From contig NZ_CP022600.1 of assembly GCF_002952215.1 (NCBI RefSeq), positions 744,001 to 808,000 on the forward strand: a stretch of DNA of 64,000 nucleotides, read 5' to 3'. The notes under the pieces were generated by a model. It saw only the letters and a program-made list of their open reading frames with translations, was not told the origin of the DNA and ran no database searches. Shown in pieces: positions 24,162 to 32,029 of the stretch; the first letter of the stretch is position 1; the number at the start of each line of letters is the position of its first letter. Source of the stretch: Porphyrobacter sp. HT-58-2 (lineage in GTDB: Bacteria; Pseudomonadota; Alphaproteobacteria; Sphingomonadales; Sphingomonadaceae). The position numbers were made by a program, and so were the translations under genes.

Positions 24162-25259
24162 ATGCCCTTTGCTTCCGGTTTTCTGTCCCGTTCTGTCCGC
24201 GCTGTGACGGCGTCTGCCGCCCGGCCCGAAGCTGACGTCCCCGCCCCTGCCGCTGCGCCCGCTGGCCGCCGCGCCGAGGAAGCCCGCCGCGCATTGCTCG
24301 ACAAGATTGCAGAGTTCGTCATCCGCCACGATCTGGCGGTGACCGCGCCCAACCTTGCGACGATCTGCGGCGCGCTGTCGGGCTCCCACCCGGAACTCGC
24401 CCGCGCGCTGGTGCAGCGCGAGGTTGCTGGCGATCCGATCGACCAGCGCTGGCTTGATACGCTGGCGCGGCTCGACCCGGACGGCAACAGCCGCATTGCC
24501 GAGCTCGAGACGCTGACCGACAAGCTCGAATATGCGATGATGCGCTTTGCCCAGACTGCCCGCGCCGCGCAGACCGAAACCAGCGACCATCGCGGCGCAA
24601 TCGGTGTGCAGATCGAGGCGCTGGCCGGGCCGGAGGAGCTGGCCGAGGTGCTCGACCTCTCGCGCGCCATGCTTGCCCGGATCGAACAGGTGGAGGCCGC
24701 GATGGCCCGCAGCGAGGCCGAGACCGAGCGCCTGCGCGAAAGCCTCGCCAAGGCGCGGATCGAGGCCGATGTCGATCATCTCACGCGTCTGCCCAACCGC
24801 CGCGCCTTCGAGCGACGGCTGGTGTCGGCTGCGCTGGAGGCGCGCTGCAAGGGCGAACCGCTGGCGCTGGCCTTCTGCGATGTCGATCACTTCAAGGCGG
24901 TCAATGATCGCCACGGTCACGATGCCGGCGACCGGGTGCTGTGTGCGCTTGCTGGAACCTTCACCGAAATGGCAGGCGATGCATGCTTCGTCGCGCGCCA
25001 CGGCGGGGAGGAATTCGTGCTGATGTTCTATGGCATCGGCAAGGAAGCGGCGCAGGGCAGGCTTGATGCGATCCGACGGGCGCAAGCCGCGCGCCAGTTG
25101 ATGAACCGCGAGACTGGACAGCCTTTCGGGCGCATCACCTTTTCCGCTGGCGTTGCCGAAGTTACCGAGGACGCGGACACCCGCAGTGCGCTTGCCCGGG
25201 CCGATGCGGCGCTCTACCGGGCCAAGCAGGAAGGCCGCAACCGGGTGATGCTGGGCTGA
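24162..25259 (+). CDS. diguanylate cyclase (GGDEF domain)
   Basis: A 365-residue soluble protein. Residues 200-365 are a GGDEF domain with DHLTRLPNRRAFERR, FCDVDHFKAVNDRHGHDAGD and the active-site loop RHGGEEF near residues 277-283. The RxxD inhibitory site is not at its usual position, so product inhibition may be weak. The N-terminal 190 residues are alanine-rich and alpha-helical, with a probable coiled coil (EQVEAAMARSEAETERLRES) next to the cyclase, and match no sensor family I recognise. It should make cyclic di-GMP in the cytoplasm. Its position inside the flagellar locus suggests motility control. Confidence 0.88.
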   Translation: MPFASGFLSRSVRAVTASAARPEADVPAPAAAPAGRRAEEARRALLDKIAEFVIRHDLAVTAPNLATICGALSGSHPELARALVQREVAGDPIDQRWLDTLARLDPDGNSRIAELETLTDKLEYAMMRFAQTARAAQTETSDHRGAIGVQIEALAGPEELAEVLDLSRAMLARIEQVEAAMARSEAETERLRESLAKARIEADVDHLTRLPNRRAFERRLVSAALEARCKGEPLALAFCDVDHFKAVNDRHGHDAGDRVLCALAGTFTEMAGDACFVARHGGEEFVLMFYGIGKEAAQGRLDAIRRAQAARQLMNRETGQPFGRITFSAGVAEVTEDADTRSALARADAALYRAKQEGRNRVMLG

Positions 25260-25304
25260 CAATTCCGCTCAATGCAGCGCAGGTGATGCGACTGGCACAC
25301 GGCC

Positions 25305-25760
25305 TCAACCTTGGGGCGGGGCGTCATAAGCAAGGCTGGCATAGACTTCTGCCCCCTTGCCCGGCGCAATGATCGTGCGCACCGCAACGCCGCTGCGACG
25401 TGCCTCAAGCGCCAGCGCCTCGGCCCGCGCCCAGGCCTCCGCTTCACCGCCTGCGGGATGCGCGGCGAAAACTGTCAGCGTGGCGCGCGGATCGGGTGCC
25501 TGTGCGGCCAGCCATTCGCTCAGTCCCGGCCCATGCGCGACCGGACGGAACAACGCTTGTGCCGCGGCGATTTCGGGCTTCGGCACAGGCCGGGTTTCTG
25601 CCTTGCGCGCGGCGCTATCGGCGAGACGGCGACCGGTCTCTGCTTCGGAAGCGGGCAGAGTTGAAAGTGTCAGCAGGAACAGGATCAGCGCCAGATCCGC
25701 AAGGATCAACTGCCAGCCATGCCCACCACGCGGCGTGGCTGCTGCGATAAAGCGGTTCAT
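25305..25760 (-). CDS. single-pass membrane protein, ExbD/MotB-like partner of the preceding channel gene
   Basis: A 151-residue protein with one N-terminal transmembrane helix (about 16-36, WQLILADLALILFLLTL). The helix contains Asp22 in the place where MotB and ExbD carry their proton-binding aspartate. The remainder is periplasmic and has no OmpA peptidoglycan-binding motif, so it is not a normal MotB. It overlaps the ExbB/MotA-like gene by 4 nt (ATGA), as stator and TonB-motor pairs usually do. An ion-channel subunit is a reasonable inference. The substrate or machine it drives is unknown. Confidence 0.6.
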   Translation of the reverse strand: MNRFIAAATPRGGHGWQLILADLALILFLLTLSTLPASEAETGRRLADSAARKAETRPVPKPEIAAAQALFRPVAHGPGLSEWLAAQAPDPRATLTVFAAHPAGGEAEAWARAEALALEARRSGVAVRTIIAPGKGAEVYASLAYDAPPQG

Positions 25761-26431
25761 GCAACCCCCCGCAGATGCGTGCGTCGTTCCTGCGCGTCAC
25801 AATCGATCCGGCCGATCTGGTCCGCGAACCATTCGGCCAGAGCGTCCCGGCTTTCCTCGTCCGCCAGCCCGCGCCGCTCGATCGCGCCTGCCAAGGGGTA
25901 GCAGACGAGATGCGCCAGGAGCGCGCCGTAGAGCGATGTCAGCACCGCGCTCGAAATCGCGCCCATGATCAGCGCCGTGGCTTCGCTGCCGGTGGTGGGC
26001 GCAAGCCGGGTGAGGCCGAAAAGTGTCCCGACCAGACCGAAGACCGGGGCCAGCTCGCCCGCCCAGATGAACACCTGTGCCGCGCTCAACCGGCGCGCTT
26101 CACTCAGCGCGCGTTCGCTGCGGCGAACTGCCCCCAGCGCGTCGATCACGCCGTGGCGCAGATAGGTTTCCAGCATGAGTCCCAGCGCACGGTCGGGCGG
26201 GAGTGGCGGGCTCGCGCGGTGGTGACCGTCCCTGTGGATCGCGGTGACAGCCTGGGCAAGCGTCTTGCGGTTCTGCTCGCCATCGAAGCTGCGCCGCGCC
26301 AGTCCGCCCGCCGCGCGCAAGGCCGCCCCGCAATCGCGCCAGCCGGAGCGGGCAGCCGTGGCGAGCACAGTACCGGCTACGACGATCCCCAGCGAAGCCG
26401 GATCGAACAGGCTGGTGATGGCGGTAGGCAC
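25757..26431 (-). CDS. MotA/TolQ/ExbB-family proton channel protein
   Basis: A 224-residue membrane protein. The first helix is DPASLGIVVAGTVLATAA (similar to the MotA start). Two further helices near residues 135-195 contain VFGLVGTLFGLTRLAP and AISSAVLTSLYGALLAHLVCYPLAG, the conserved MotA/TolQ/ExbB pore region. GTG 26431 is chosen because GAGGGGAACC precedes it; the longer ORF to 26620 runs through promoter elements. A sigma-28 promoter (26465-26492) lies just upstream, so it should be made with late flagellar genes although the cluster also has a normal motAB. Possibly an auxiliary stator or energiser. Confidence 0.75.
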   Translation of the reverse strand: MPTAITSLFDPASLGIVVAGTVLATAARSGWRDCGAALRAAGGLARRSFDGEQNRKTLAQAVTAIHRDGHHRASPPLPPDRALGLMLETYLRHGVIDALGAVRRSERALSEARRLSAAQVFIWAGELAPVFGLVGTLFGLTRLAPTTGSEATALIMGAISSAVLTSLYGALLAHLVCYPLAGAIERRGLADEESRDALAEWFADQIGRIDCDAQERRTHLRGVA

Positions 26432-26464
26432 TGCGGTTCCCCTCGTCTTCGACTGCACCGCCCC

Positions 26465-26492
26465 AGAACGGCAGGCCAAAGAGCGGATTAAG
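26465..26492 (-). promoter_or_regulatory. sigma-28 promoter of the ExbB/ExbD-like pair
   Basis: The minus strand reads CTTAATC-N13-GCCGTTCT. Its -10 octamer is identical to that of flgM and the spacing is the same. The predicted start near 26458 leaves a 27-nt leader before GTG 26431. Confidence 0.72.
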
Positions 26493-26505
26493 CCCTTGAG
26501 GGTAA

Positions 26506-26521
26506 CGGCAGCCGCTTGCCC
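26506..26521. promoter_or_regulatory. FlbD/ftr-like site 1 upstream of flgB
   Basis: CGGCA-GCCGCT-TGCCC, one mismatch from the palindrome CGGCA-N6-TGCCG. It is centred 33 nt from the next copy and about 110 nt upstream of the predicted flgB transcription start, a normal place for a sigma-54 enhancer. Confidence 0.55.
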
Positions 26522-26536
26522 TGTTCCCGCTGAACG

Positions 26537-26556
26537 GGCGGCAAAAGTCTGCCGCC
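26537..26556. promoter_or_regulatory. FlbD/ftr-like site 2 upstream of flgB
   Basis: GGCGGCA-AAAGTC-TGCCGCC is a perfect palindrome with 7-nt arms and a 6-nt spacer. It shares the CGGCA-N6-TGCCG core with sites near the activator gene and is centred about 77 nt upstream of the flgB start site. Confidence 0.65.
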
Positions 26557-26597
26557 TCATCGCTTGCCTGCCCTGTTGTCCCTCAGCGCGGCGCATT

Positions 26598-26613
26598 TGG
26601 CACGCTTCCTGCT
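26598..26613 (+). promoter_or_regulatory. sigma-54 promoter of the flgB operon
   Basis: TGGCACGCTTCCTGCT matches TGGCAC-N5-YTGCT with the 12-nt GG-to-GC spacing. It lies 52 nt upstream of the flgB start codon. Confidence 0.85.
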
Positions 26614-26664
26614 GAACCACTGGCGAGCGCGGGTCTTTCCCCGCATCACAAGGAGCTGTCCGAC

Positions 26665-27018
26665 GTGAACGAGCGACTTTTCGGTATCCACGGCGCCGCG
26701 CTGACCCTGCGTTCGCAGCGCATGGGCGTGATCGCGTCCAACATCGCCAATGCCGCCACCCCCGGCTACAAGGCGCGCGACATTGATTTCAACGCCGCGC
26801 TTGATGCCCGGCTGGCGCGGGCGCACGGGGCCAGCAGCGCCAGTCCCGATGCCGGGATGGTGTGGCGCCGCCCGACCATGCCCTCGCTGGATGGCAACAC
26901 GGTCGAGCTGAACCGCGAGCAGGTCGCCTTTGCTGAAAATGCGGTGGCCTATTCCGCCACGCTCAGTTTCGTGCAGGGCAAGGTCAACACCATTACCCGC
27001 GCGCTGAAGGGCGAATGA
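26665..27018 (+). CDS. flgB: flagellar proximal rod protein FlgB
   Basis: A 117-residue rod protein with the conserved N-terminal bb-rod motif RMGVIASNIANAATPGYKARDIDF (about 20-42) and the C-terminal helix VAFAENAVAYSATLSFVQGKV. It is exported without cleavage and forms part of the proximal rod in the periplasm. GTG 26665 is set by AAGGAGCTGTCCGAC upstream. It is the first gene of the operon flgBCDEFGHIJKL-motAB and overlaps flgC by 4 nt. It is driven by the sigma-54 promoter at 26598. Confidence 0.93.
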   Translation: MNERLFGIHGAALTLRSQRMGVIASNIANAATPGYKARDIDFNAALDARLARAHGASSASPDAGMVWRRPTMPSLDGNTVELNREQVAFAENAVAYSATLSFVQGKVNTITRALKGE

Positions 27019-27431
27019 CGATGTCTGATCGTCAGCCCATGACCCTGTTCAGCCTCACCACCCGCGCCATGAGCGCGCAGATGGTGCGGATGAATGCGGC
27101 GACTTCGAACCTCGCCAACGCCGGTTCCGTCTCCTCGACTGAAGAGGGCGCCTATCGCCCGATCCGCGCGGTGTTTGCAGTGGAGCTCGACCGCGCCTCT
27201 GGCCTTGCCGGGGTGACATCGAGCGGCCTCGTTCGTGCCGAGACCGCACCGACCAAGCGCCATGATCCGTCTCACCCGCTCGCCGACAGGGATGGCTACG
27301 TCTTCGAATCCCCCGTCGATGAGACCGCCGAGATGGTCGAGATCATGGAGAGCGCGCGTCAGTACCAGAACCTGGTTCAGGCGCTCCAGACCGCCAAGCA
27401 GCTGATGCTTGAAACCCTGAGGAGCCAGTAA
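27015..27431 (+). CDS. flgC: flagellar rod protein FlgC
   Basis: A 138-residue rod protein. The N-terminal motif MSAQMVRMNAATSNLANAGSVS and the C-terminal segment DETAEMVEIMESARQYQNLVQALQTAKQLMLETL are the terminal alpha-helices shared by axial proteins. It forms part of the proximal rod. ATG 27015 overlaps the flgB stop; ATG 27021 is a second possible start. The stop overlaps flgD's start by one base (TAATG). Confidence 0.94.
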   Translation: MTMSDRQPMTLFSLTTRAMSAQMVRMNAATSNLANAGSVSSTEEGAYRPIRAVFAVELDRASGLAGVTSSGLVRAETAPTKRHDPSHPLADRDGYVFESPVDETAEMVEIMESARQYQNLVQALQTAKQLMLETLRSQ

Positions 27432-27745
27432 TGGAAACCACCGCCATCAACCCCGCTGCGCAGACCACGCTTGACCGGCTCAACACCCCCTCGCGGGTAC
27501 GCGGCAGCGGGATGCAGTCGCTGGGGCAGGCCGATTTCCTGCGCCTGCTGACCACCCAGCTGACCATGCAGGACCCACTGGAACCCACCGACAACAAGGA
27601 AATGCTCGCGCAGATGGCGCAGTTTTCCGCGCTCGCGGCCACCACTGAAAGCGGCGCAACGCTTGAGGACATCTCGGCCAAGCTCGACCGGTTGATCGCG
27701 GCGCAGGAAGCCACCGCGCGTGCCGTGACCGCCCCCCAACCCTGA
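27431..27745 (+). CDS. flgD: hook-capping protein FlgD, short form
   Basis: A 104-residue protein carrying only the conserved FlgD N-terminal region: LGQADFLRLLTTQLTMQDPLEPTDNKEMLAQMAQFSAL (about 35-72), then a helix of heptad character (EDISAKLDRLIAAQEA). Well-studied FlgD proteins have more than 200 residues, with an added FlgD-tudor/Ig-like head. That head is absent here, and there is no downstream remnant before flgE at 27780. The N-terminal part is what promotes hook polymerisation. It is probably a natural short version rather than a broken gene. Confidence 0.88.
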   Translation: METTAINPAAQTTLDRLNTPSRVRGSGMQSLGQADFLRLLTTQLTMQDPLEPTDNKEMLAQMAQFSALAATTESGATLEDISAKLDRLIAAQEATARAVTAPQP

Positions 27746-27779
27746 TCATCGTTTTCCCTGCTGAAAGGATCACAGCCCC

Positions 27780-28595
27780 ATGTCGTTCTTCACCTCCCTG
27801 TCGGGTCTGCGCAATGCCGAGACCGATCTGCGCGTCATCGCCCACAATATCGCCAATGCCGAAACCGTGGGCTTCAAGAAAAGCTCGGCCCAGTTTGCCG
27901 ATCTGGTGGCCACCGGCGCGCCCACCGATCCGCGCCGCACTGCTGGCATCGGCGCAACCGTTTCGGCGATCACGCAGGATTTTGCGCTCGGCCCGCTCGA
28001 ACAGACCGGCCGCAGCCTTGATATCGCAATTGACGGCGACGGGTTCTTCGCGCTCGAAAACCCGTTTTCGGGCGATCTCAGCTTTACCCGCAACGGCAAT
28101 TTCCAGCTGCGTGCGACCGGCGAATTGCAGGATGCCAACGGCAACCGCCTGCAGGCCTTCCCCGTCGATGCGGCAGGCGTACCCACCTCGGCAGTGCCGA
28201 CCAGCGTGATCGTGCCGCTCACCAATGCGGCGGGCTCGGCGCTCGCCAATGTCACGATCGACAACCGCGGGATTGTCAGTGCGGCCTATGCCGATGGCAG
28301 CGCGACCCCGATCGGCCAGATTGCCCTCGCGACCTTCGCCGCCACCGGAGGCCTGCGCTCGATCGGCCAGACCAAGTGGCAGGCTTCGGGTGACTCCGGC
28401 CCGCCGATCTTCGGCAATCCCGGCATCGGCAACAACGGCGAGATGATCAGCGGCGCGCTCGAACGCTCCAACGTCGATCTGGCTGAGGAAATGGTTTCGC
28501 TGCTCACCGCGCAGCGCAACTTCCAGGCCAATGCCCGCGCAATCGACACCGCGACGCAGATTTCGACCACCGTCATCAACCTGCGCCAGCAGTAA
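27780..28595 (+). CDS. flgE: flagellar hook protein FlgE (short)
   Basis: A 271-residue hook/rod-type protein. The N-terminus SLSGLRNAETDLRVIAHNIANAETVGFKKS and the C-terminus SNVDLAEEMVSLLTAQRNFQANARAIDTATQI are the D0 helices. DIAIDGDGFFAL and SFTRNGNFQL mark the conserved D1 part. It follows flgD and precedes flgF and flgG, so it is taken as the hook subunit, yet it lacks the extra outer domains of the usual 400-residue FlgE. The hook surface should be simple. ATG 27780 follows GAAAGGATCACAGCCCC. Confidence 0.88.
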   Translation: MSFFTSLSGLRNAETDLRVIAHNIANAETVGFKKSSAQFADLVATGAPTDPRRTAGIGATVSAITQDFALGPLEQTGRSLDIAIDGDGFFALENPFSGDLSFTRNGNFQLRATGELQDANGNRLQAFPVDAAGVPTSAVPTSVIVPLTNAAGSALANVTIDNRGIVSAAYADGSATPIGQIALATFAATGGLRSIGQTKWQASGDSGPPIFGNPGIGNNGEMISGALERSNVDLAEEMVSLLTAQRNFQANARAIDTATQISTTVINLRQQ

Positions 28596-28608
28596 GGGCG
28601 GCTGACCG

Positions 28609-29355
28609 ATGGACCGGCTGATCTACACCGCCATGACCGCGATGAACGCGGCGATGGACCGGCAGCGGGTGGTGGCGAACAACCTTGCCAACGCCTCGAC
28701 GCCGGGCTTTCGGCAGGAGATCTTCGCGGTCACCCCCGCCACCCTGCAGGATGGCTCGCTGGAGGCCCGCGCCATGGCGCGCGGCAATGTCCGGGGCGCG
28801 GACATGAAGGCAGCGCGCGTGGTGCCGACTGGCAACCCGCTCGACGTGGCTTTGGAGGGCAAGGCGCTGATCGCCTACCAGTCGCCCGACCGCCAGGGCG
28901 AGATCTATTCCCGGCGCGGCGACCTCAGGGTGGCCACTTCGGGCGTGCTGGAAAATGGCGAGGGGCTGGCGGTACTGGGTGAAGGCGGGACACCGATCAC
29001 GGTGCCGCCCGGTTTCAGCATCAGCCTTGCCGCCGATGGCACCGTGCTCGCCAGCGACCCTGCGACACCGACCGCCCCCGCCGAAGCGATCGACCGTATC
29101 CGGCTGGTGAACCCCGAAGGCAGCCCGCTCGCCAAGGGGATCGACAGCTTTCTGAAGGTGCCGGGTGGCGGCGTTCTGCCCCCCGATCCGACCGCGCGCC
29201 TCACCCCCGGTGCGCTTGAAATGTCCAATGTCGAGACCGCCGATACCCTCGTCCAGATGATCGAGGCGCAGCGCGCCTTCGAACAGCGCGCCAAGATCAT
29301 CGCCACCGCAGGCGATCTCGATGAAGCCTCCAGCAGCCTGATGACGCTGCGCTGA
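28609..29355 (+). CDS. flgF: flagellar proximal rod protein FlgF
   Basis: A 248-residue rod protein. It has the N-terminal motif RQRVVANNLANASTPGFRQEIF, the mid-part DVALEGKALIAYQSPDRQGEIYSRRGDLRV, and the C-terminal SNVETADTLVQMIEAQRAFEQRAKIIATA. The slightly divergent mid motif (ALEGKALIA instead of DGDGFF) is usual for FlgF against FlgG. It forms the proximal rod next to FlgG. It lies 13 nt after flgE, within the operon. Confidence 0.92.
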   Translation: MDRLIYTAMTAMNAAMDRQRVVANNLANASTPGFRQEIFAVTPATLQDGSLEARAMARGNVRGADMKAARVVPTGNPLDVALEGKALIAYQSPDRQGEIYSRRGDLRVATSGVLENGEGLAVLGEGGTPITVPPGFSISLAADGTVLASDPATPTAPAEAIDRIRLVNPEGSPLAKGIDSFLKVPGGGVLPPDPTARLTPGALEMSNVETADTLVQMIEAQRAFEQRAKIIATAGDLDEASSSLMTLR

Positions 29356-29382
29356 CCCTGATTTCGACCGGAGAACCGATCC

Positions 29383-30174
29383 ATGCCCACTTCCGCCCTT
29401 CACGTCGCCCGCACGGGGCTTGAGGCACAGGATGCGCGGATGCGCGTCATCGCCAACAACCTCGCCAATATCGGTACCACCGGGTTCAAGCGCGACCGCG
29501 TGGATTTTGCCACGCTCGCCTATCAGGAACAGCGTGTTGCCGGGCAGAATTCGACCGGGCAGACCGCCTTTGCCGTCGGTCTCAACCTCGGCACCGGGGT
29601 GCAGGTGCAAGGCACCACGCGGATTGCAACCCAAGGCACGCTCAACGCCACGGGCGATGTGCTCGATCTGGCGCTGGACGGCGACGGGTTCTTTCAGGTG
29701 GAACTGCCGCCCGGCGGCCAGATCGGCTTTACCCGCGCGGGCAATTTCACCCTCTCGAATGATGGCACGCTGATCACGTCGCAGGGTTTCGCGCTGCAAC
29801 CGCCCCTGCAGGTGCCGCAGGGCGCGCAGTCGATCACCATCGCCCCTGATGGCACGGTGAGCGCGCTGACCCCAGGCAATGCCGAGCCGACGCTGCTCGG
29901 CCAGTTGACGGTCGCCAGCTTCGTCAACCCGGCAGGCCTGCGCGCGATTGGCGACAACTTCCTGGTCGAAACAGCCGCCTCCGGCCCCGCCGAGCTTGGC
30001 TTTGCGGGCGAGAACGGGCGCGGGCAGATCCGTCAGGGGATGCTCGAACAATCCAATGTCAACGTGGTCGAAGAGCTGGTCGAGATGATCGAGGCCCAGC
30101 GCGCCTACGAGATCAATTCCAAGATGGTGAGCGCGGTCGACGAGATGCTGCGCAACGCCAACCAGACATTGTGA
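29383..30174 (+). CDS. flgG: flagellar distal rod protein FlgG
   Basis: A 263-residue protein of the standard FlgG length. Its signatures are RMRVIANNLANIGTTGFKRDRVDF, DLALDGDGFFQVELP, GQIGFTRAGNFTLSNDGTL and the C-terminal EQSNVNVVEELVEMIEAQRAYEINSKMVSAVDEML. The distal rod crosses the P- and L-rings and joins the hook. The reading frame overlaps the possible GTG of flgH by 4 nt, though the flgH start used here is 12 nt later. Confidence 0.95.
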   Translation: MPTSALHVARTGLEAQDARMRVIANNLANIGTTGFKRDRVDFATLAYQEQRVAGQNSTGQTAFAVGLNLGTGVQVQGTTRIATQGTLNATGDVLDLALDGDGFFQVELPPGGQIGFTRAGNFTLSNDGTLITSQGFALQPPLQVPQGAQSITIAPDGTVSALTPGNAEPTLLGQLTVASFVNPAGLRAIGDNFLVETAASGPAELGFAGENGRGQIRQGMLEQSNVNVVEELVEMIEAQRAYEINSKMVSAVDEMLRNANQTL

Positions 30175-30182
30175 GGGAACTT

Positions 30183-30899
30183 ATGAAGGGCCGCATCACT
30201 ATCCTTGCCGCACCCTTGTTCATCACCGCCTGCATGGGCAGTGGGGGCAAGGGGCCGCAGATGGGCTTCACCGCGCCGCCGCCGCCGGGGGCTGCCATGA
30301 TGGCCGCCGGGGCAAGCGATCCGCTGCTGGTCGCCGCGCCGCAACCGATCGCGCAGGGCGGCAGTGCCGGGGCGATCTTCCAGACGGGATCGGGCTATGC
30401 CGGCCTCGTTACCGGCACCCGCGCGCGGGCATTGGGCGACATGGTGACGATCATCCTCACCGAAGCAACCACCACCACCAAGAGCACCCAAGGGCGCACC
30501 AGCCGCGAAGGCAGCTTCGGGATTACCCCGCCCGCCAGCGGCCCGCTCGATTTCCTCAACCCCGATGCCCTTAAAGCTGCGGCCGAAGGGTCGTTCAGTG
30601 GAGGGGGCAATGCTGCGCAGCAGAGCCGCCTCAACGGGGCTGTCGCGGTGACCATCGCTGCGATCTACCCCAACGGCACCGCCGAAGTGGTCGGAGAAAA
30701 GCAGATGATGTTCAGCCAGGGCGAGGAATGGGTGCAGTTCGCCGGCCGCATCCGCCTGATCGACATCGACAGCGACAACCGCCTCGCCTCCTCGCAGGTT
30801 GCCAATGCCCGGATCATCTATTCGGGCAAGGGCGCGGTGCAGCAGGCGAGCCGTCCGGGCTGGCTCAGCCGCTTCTTCAACATGATCTCGCCGTTCTGA
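30183..30899 (+). CDS. flgH: flagellar L-ring lipoprotein FlgH
   Basis: A 238-residue outer-membrane lipoprotein. The signal peptide ILAAPLFITAC ends in a lipobox with Cys near residue 14. The conserved core includes LFQ-like AIFQTGSG, LGDMVTIILTEATTTTKST and the RIRLIDID-NRLASSQVANARIIYSG end. It forms the L-ring in the outer membrane. ATG 30183 is preferred to GTG 30171 because GTGAGGGAACTT provides a ribosome site and places the lipobox at normal distance. Confidence 0.93.
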   Translation: MKGRITILAAPLFITACMGSGGKGPQMGFTAPPPPGAAMMAAGASDPLLVAAPQPIAQGGSAGAIFQTGSGYAGLVTGTRARALGDMVTIILTEATTTTKSTQGRTSREGSFGITPPASGPLDFLNPDALKAAAEGSFSGGGNAAQQSRLNGAVAVTIAAIYPNGTAEVVGEKQMMFSQGEEWVQFAGRIRLIDIDSDNRLASSQVANARIIYSGKGAVQQASRPGWLSRFFNMISPF

Positions 30900-30913
30900 G
30901 GAGGCCTGCTGCC

Positions 30914-32029
30914 ATGACCCGCATCCGCATTCTTGCCCCGATCCTCTATCTGCTGATCGCGCTCGTCGCCGGGCAAGTCCCCGCCCCTGCTGCTGCCGAG
31001 CGCATCCGCGATCTCGGCCAGTTCGAAGGCCTGCGCGCCAACCAGCTGACCGGCTATGGCGTGGTCGTTGGTCTGCAAGGCACGGGCGACAACAACCTGC
31101 AATATGTGACCGAGGCGATGAAGGGCGTCTCCGGGCGGCTCGGGCTGCAACTGCCGCCCGGTGTCTCGCCGATCCTGCGCAACTCGGCCGCCGTGATCGT
31201 GACGGCAGAGCTGCCGCCCTTCGCCAAGCCGGGGCAGCGTATCGACATTACCGTCTCCACCCTTGGTCAGGCCTTGAGCCTGAGAGGTGGCGCGCTGATC
31301 CTCACCCCGCTCTACGGGGCGGACGGCCAGATCTATGCGATGGCGCAGGGCAATGTCGCGGTCGGCGGGCTGGGGGTGACGGGGCGCGACGGTTCGCAGG
31401 TCAGCGTCAATGTCGCCACCGTGGGCCGCATCGCTGACGGGGCGACTGTCGAACGCGCCGTCGCCACCGGGTTCGACGCCGCACCGTCGCTGCGCTTCAA
31501 TCTGCACAAGGCTGATTTTCTCACCGCCGCGCGCGTGCGTGACGCGATCAATACCCGCTATCCAGGCCTTGCCACCATCGCCGATGGCGTGAGCATCGAG
31601 CTCGCCTTGCCCGCTGGCAACGATCTGCGTTCGGGAATCATGGCCGAGATCGAAATGCTCGCCGTTCAGCCAGCGCCAATGGCGGCAAAAGTGATCGTCA
31701 ATTCGCGCACGGGTACGGTCGTCATCAATGATGCCGTGCGCCTCGCGCCCGCTGCGGTCAGCCACGGCAAGCTGGTGATCCGCATCGACGAGAACCCGAT
31801 GATCGTCCAGCCCGCCCCGTTCAGCGATGGCGTCACCGCGCAGGAAGAAGCGACCGACATCACGGTCGAGGAAACCGCGGATCGGGTCGCCTATATGCCC
31901 GCGGCTGCCTCGCTGACCGAAATCGTCGATGCGCTGAACCTTCTCGGCGTCGGCGCATCGGATCTGGTGGTGATCCTCGAAAGCCTCAAGCAGGCCGGCA
32001 GCCTGCAAGCCGAAATGGTCGTCCTGTGA
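30914..32029 (+). CDS. flgI: flagellar P-ring protein FlgI
   Basis: A 371-residue periplasmic protein with a cleavable signal peptide (LAPILYLLIALVAGQVPAPAAA). Typical FlgI sequence follows: ERIRDLGQFEGLRANQLTGYGVVVGLQGTGD, NSAAVIVTAELPPFAKPGQRIDITVSTLG, and the C-terminal VDALNLLGVGASDLVVILESLKQAGSLQAEM. It forms the P-ring around the rod in the peptidoglycan with the help of FlgA. ATG 30914 has GGAGGCCTGCTGCC ahead. The stop overlaps flgJ's GTG (GTGA). Confidence 0.96.
   Translation: MTRIRILAPILYLLIALVAGQVPAPAAAERIRDLGQFEGLRANQLTGYGVVVGLQGTGDNNLQYVTEAMKGVSGRLGLQLPPGVSPILRNSAAVIVTAELPPFAKPGQRIDITVSTLGQALSLRGGALILTPLYGADGQIYAMAQGNVAVGGLGVTGRDGSQVSVNVATVGRIADGATVERAVATGFDAAPSLRFNLHKADFLTAARVRDAINTRYPGLATIADGVSIELALPAGNDLRSGIMAEIEMLAVQPAPMAAKVIVNSRTGTVVINDAVRLAPAAVSHGKLVIRIDENPMIVQPAPFSDGVTAQEEATDITVEETADRVAYMPAAASLTEIVDALNLLGVGASDLVVILESLKQAGSLQAEMVVL

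Noticed and set aside
26431..26620. Longer start for the ExbB/MotA-like protein
   Set aside because: The extension runs through the sigma-28 promoter, both palindromes and the flgB sigma-54 promoter, and has no membrane or domain features; GTG 26431 has a ribosome site.
27431..27745. flgD as a frameshifted pseudogene
   Set aside because: The short ORF has an intact conserved N-terminus, a proper stop and no remnant of a C-terminal domain before flgE.
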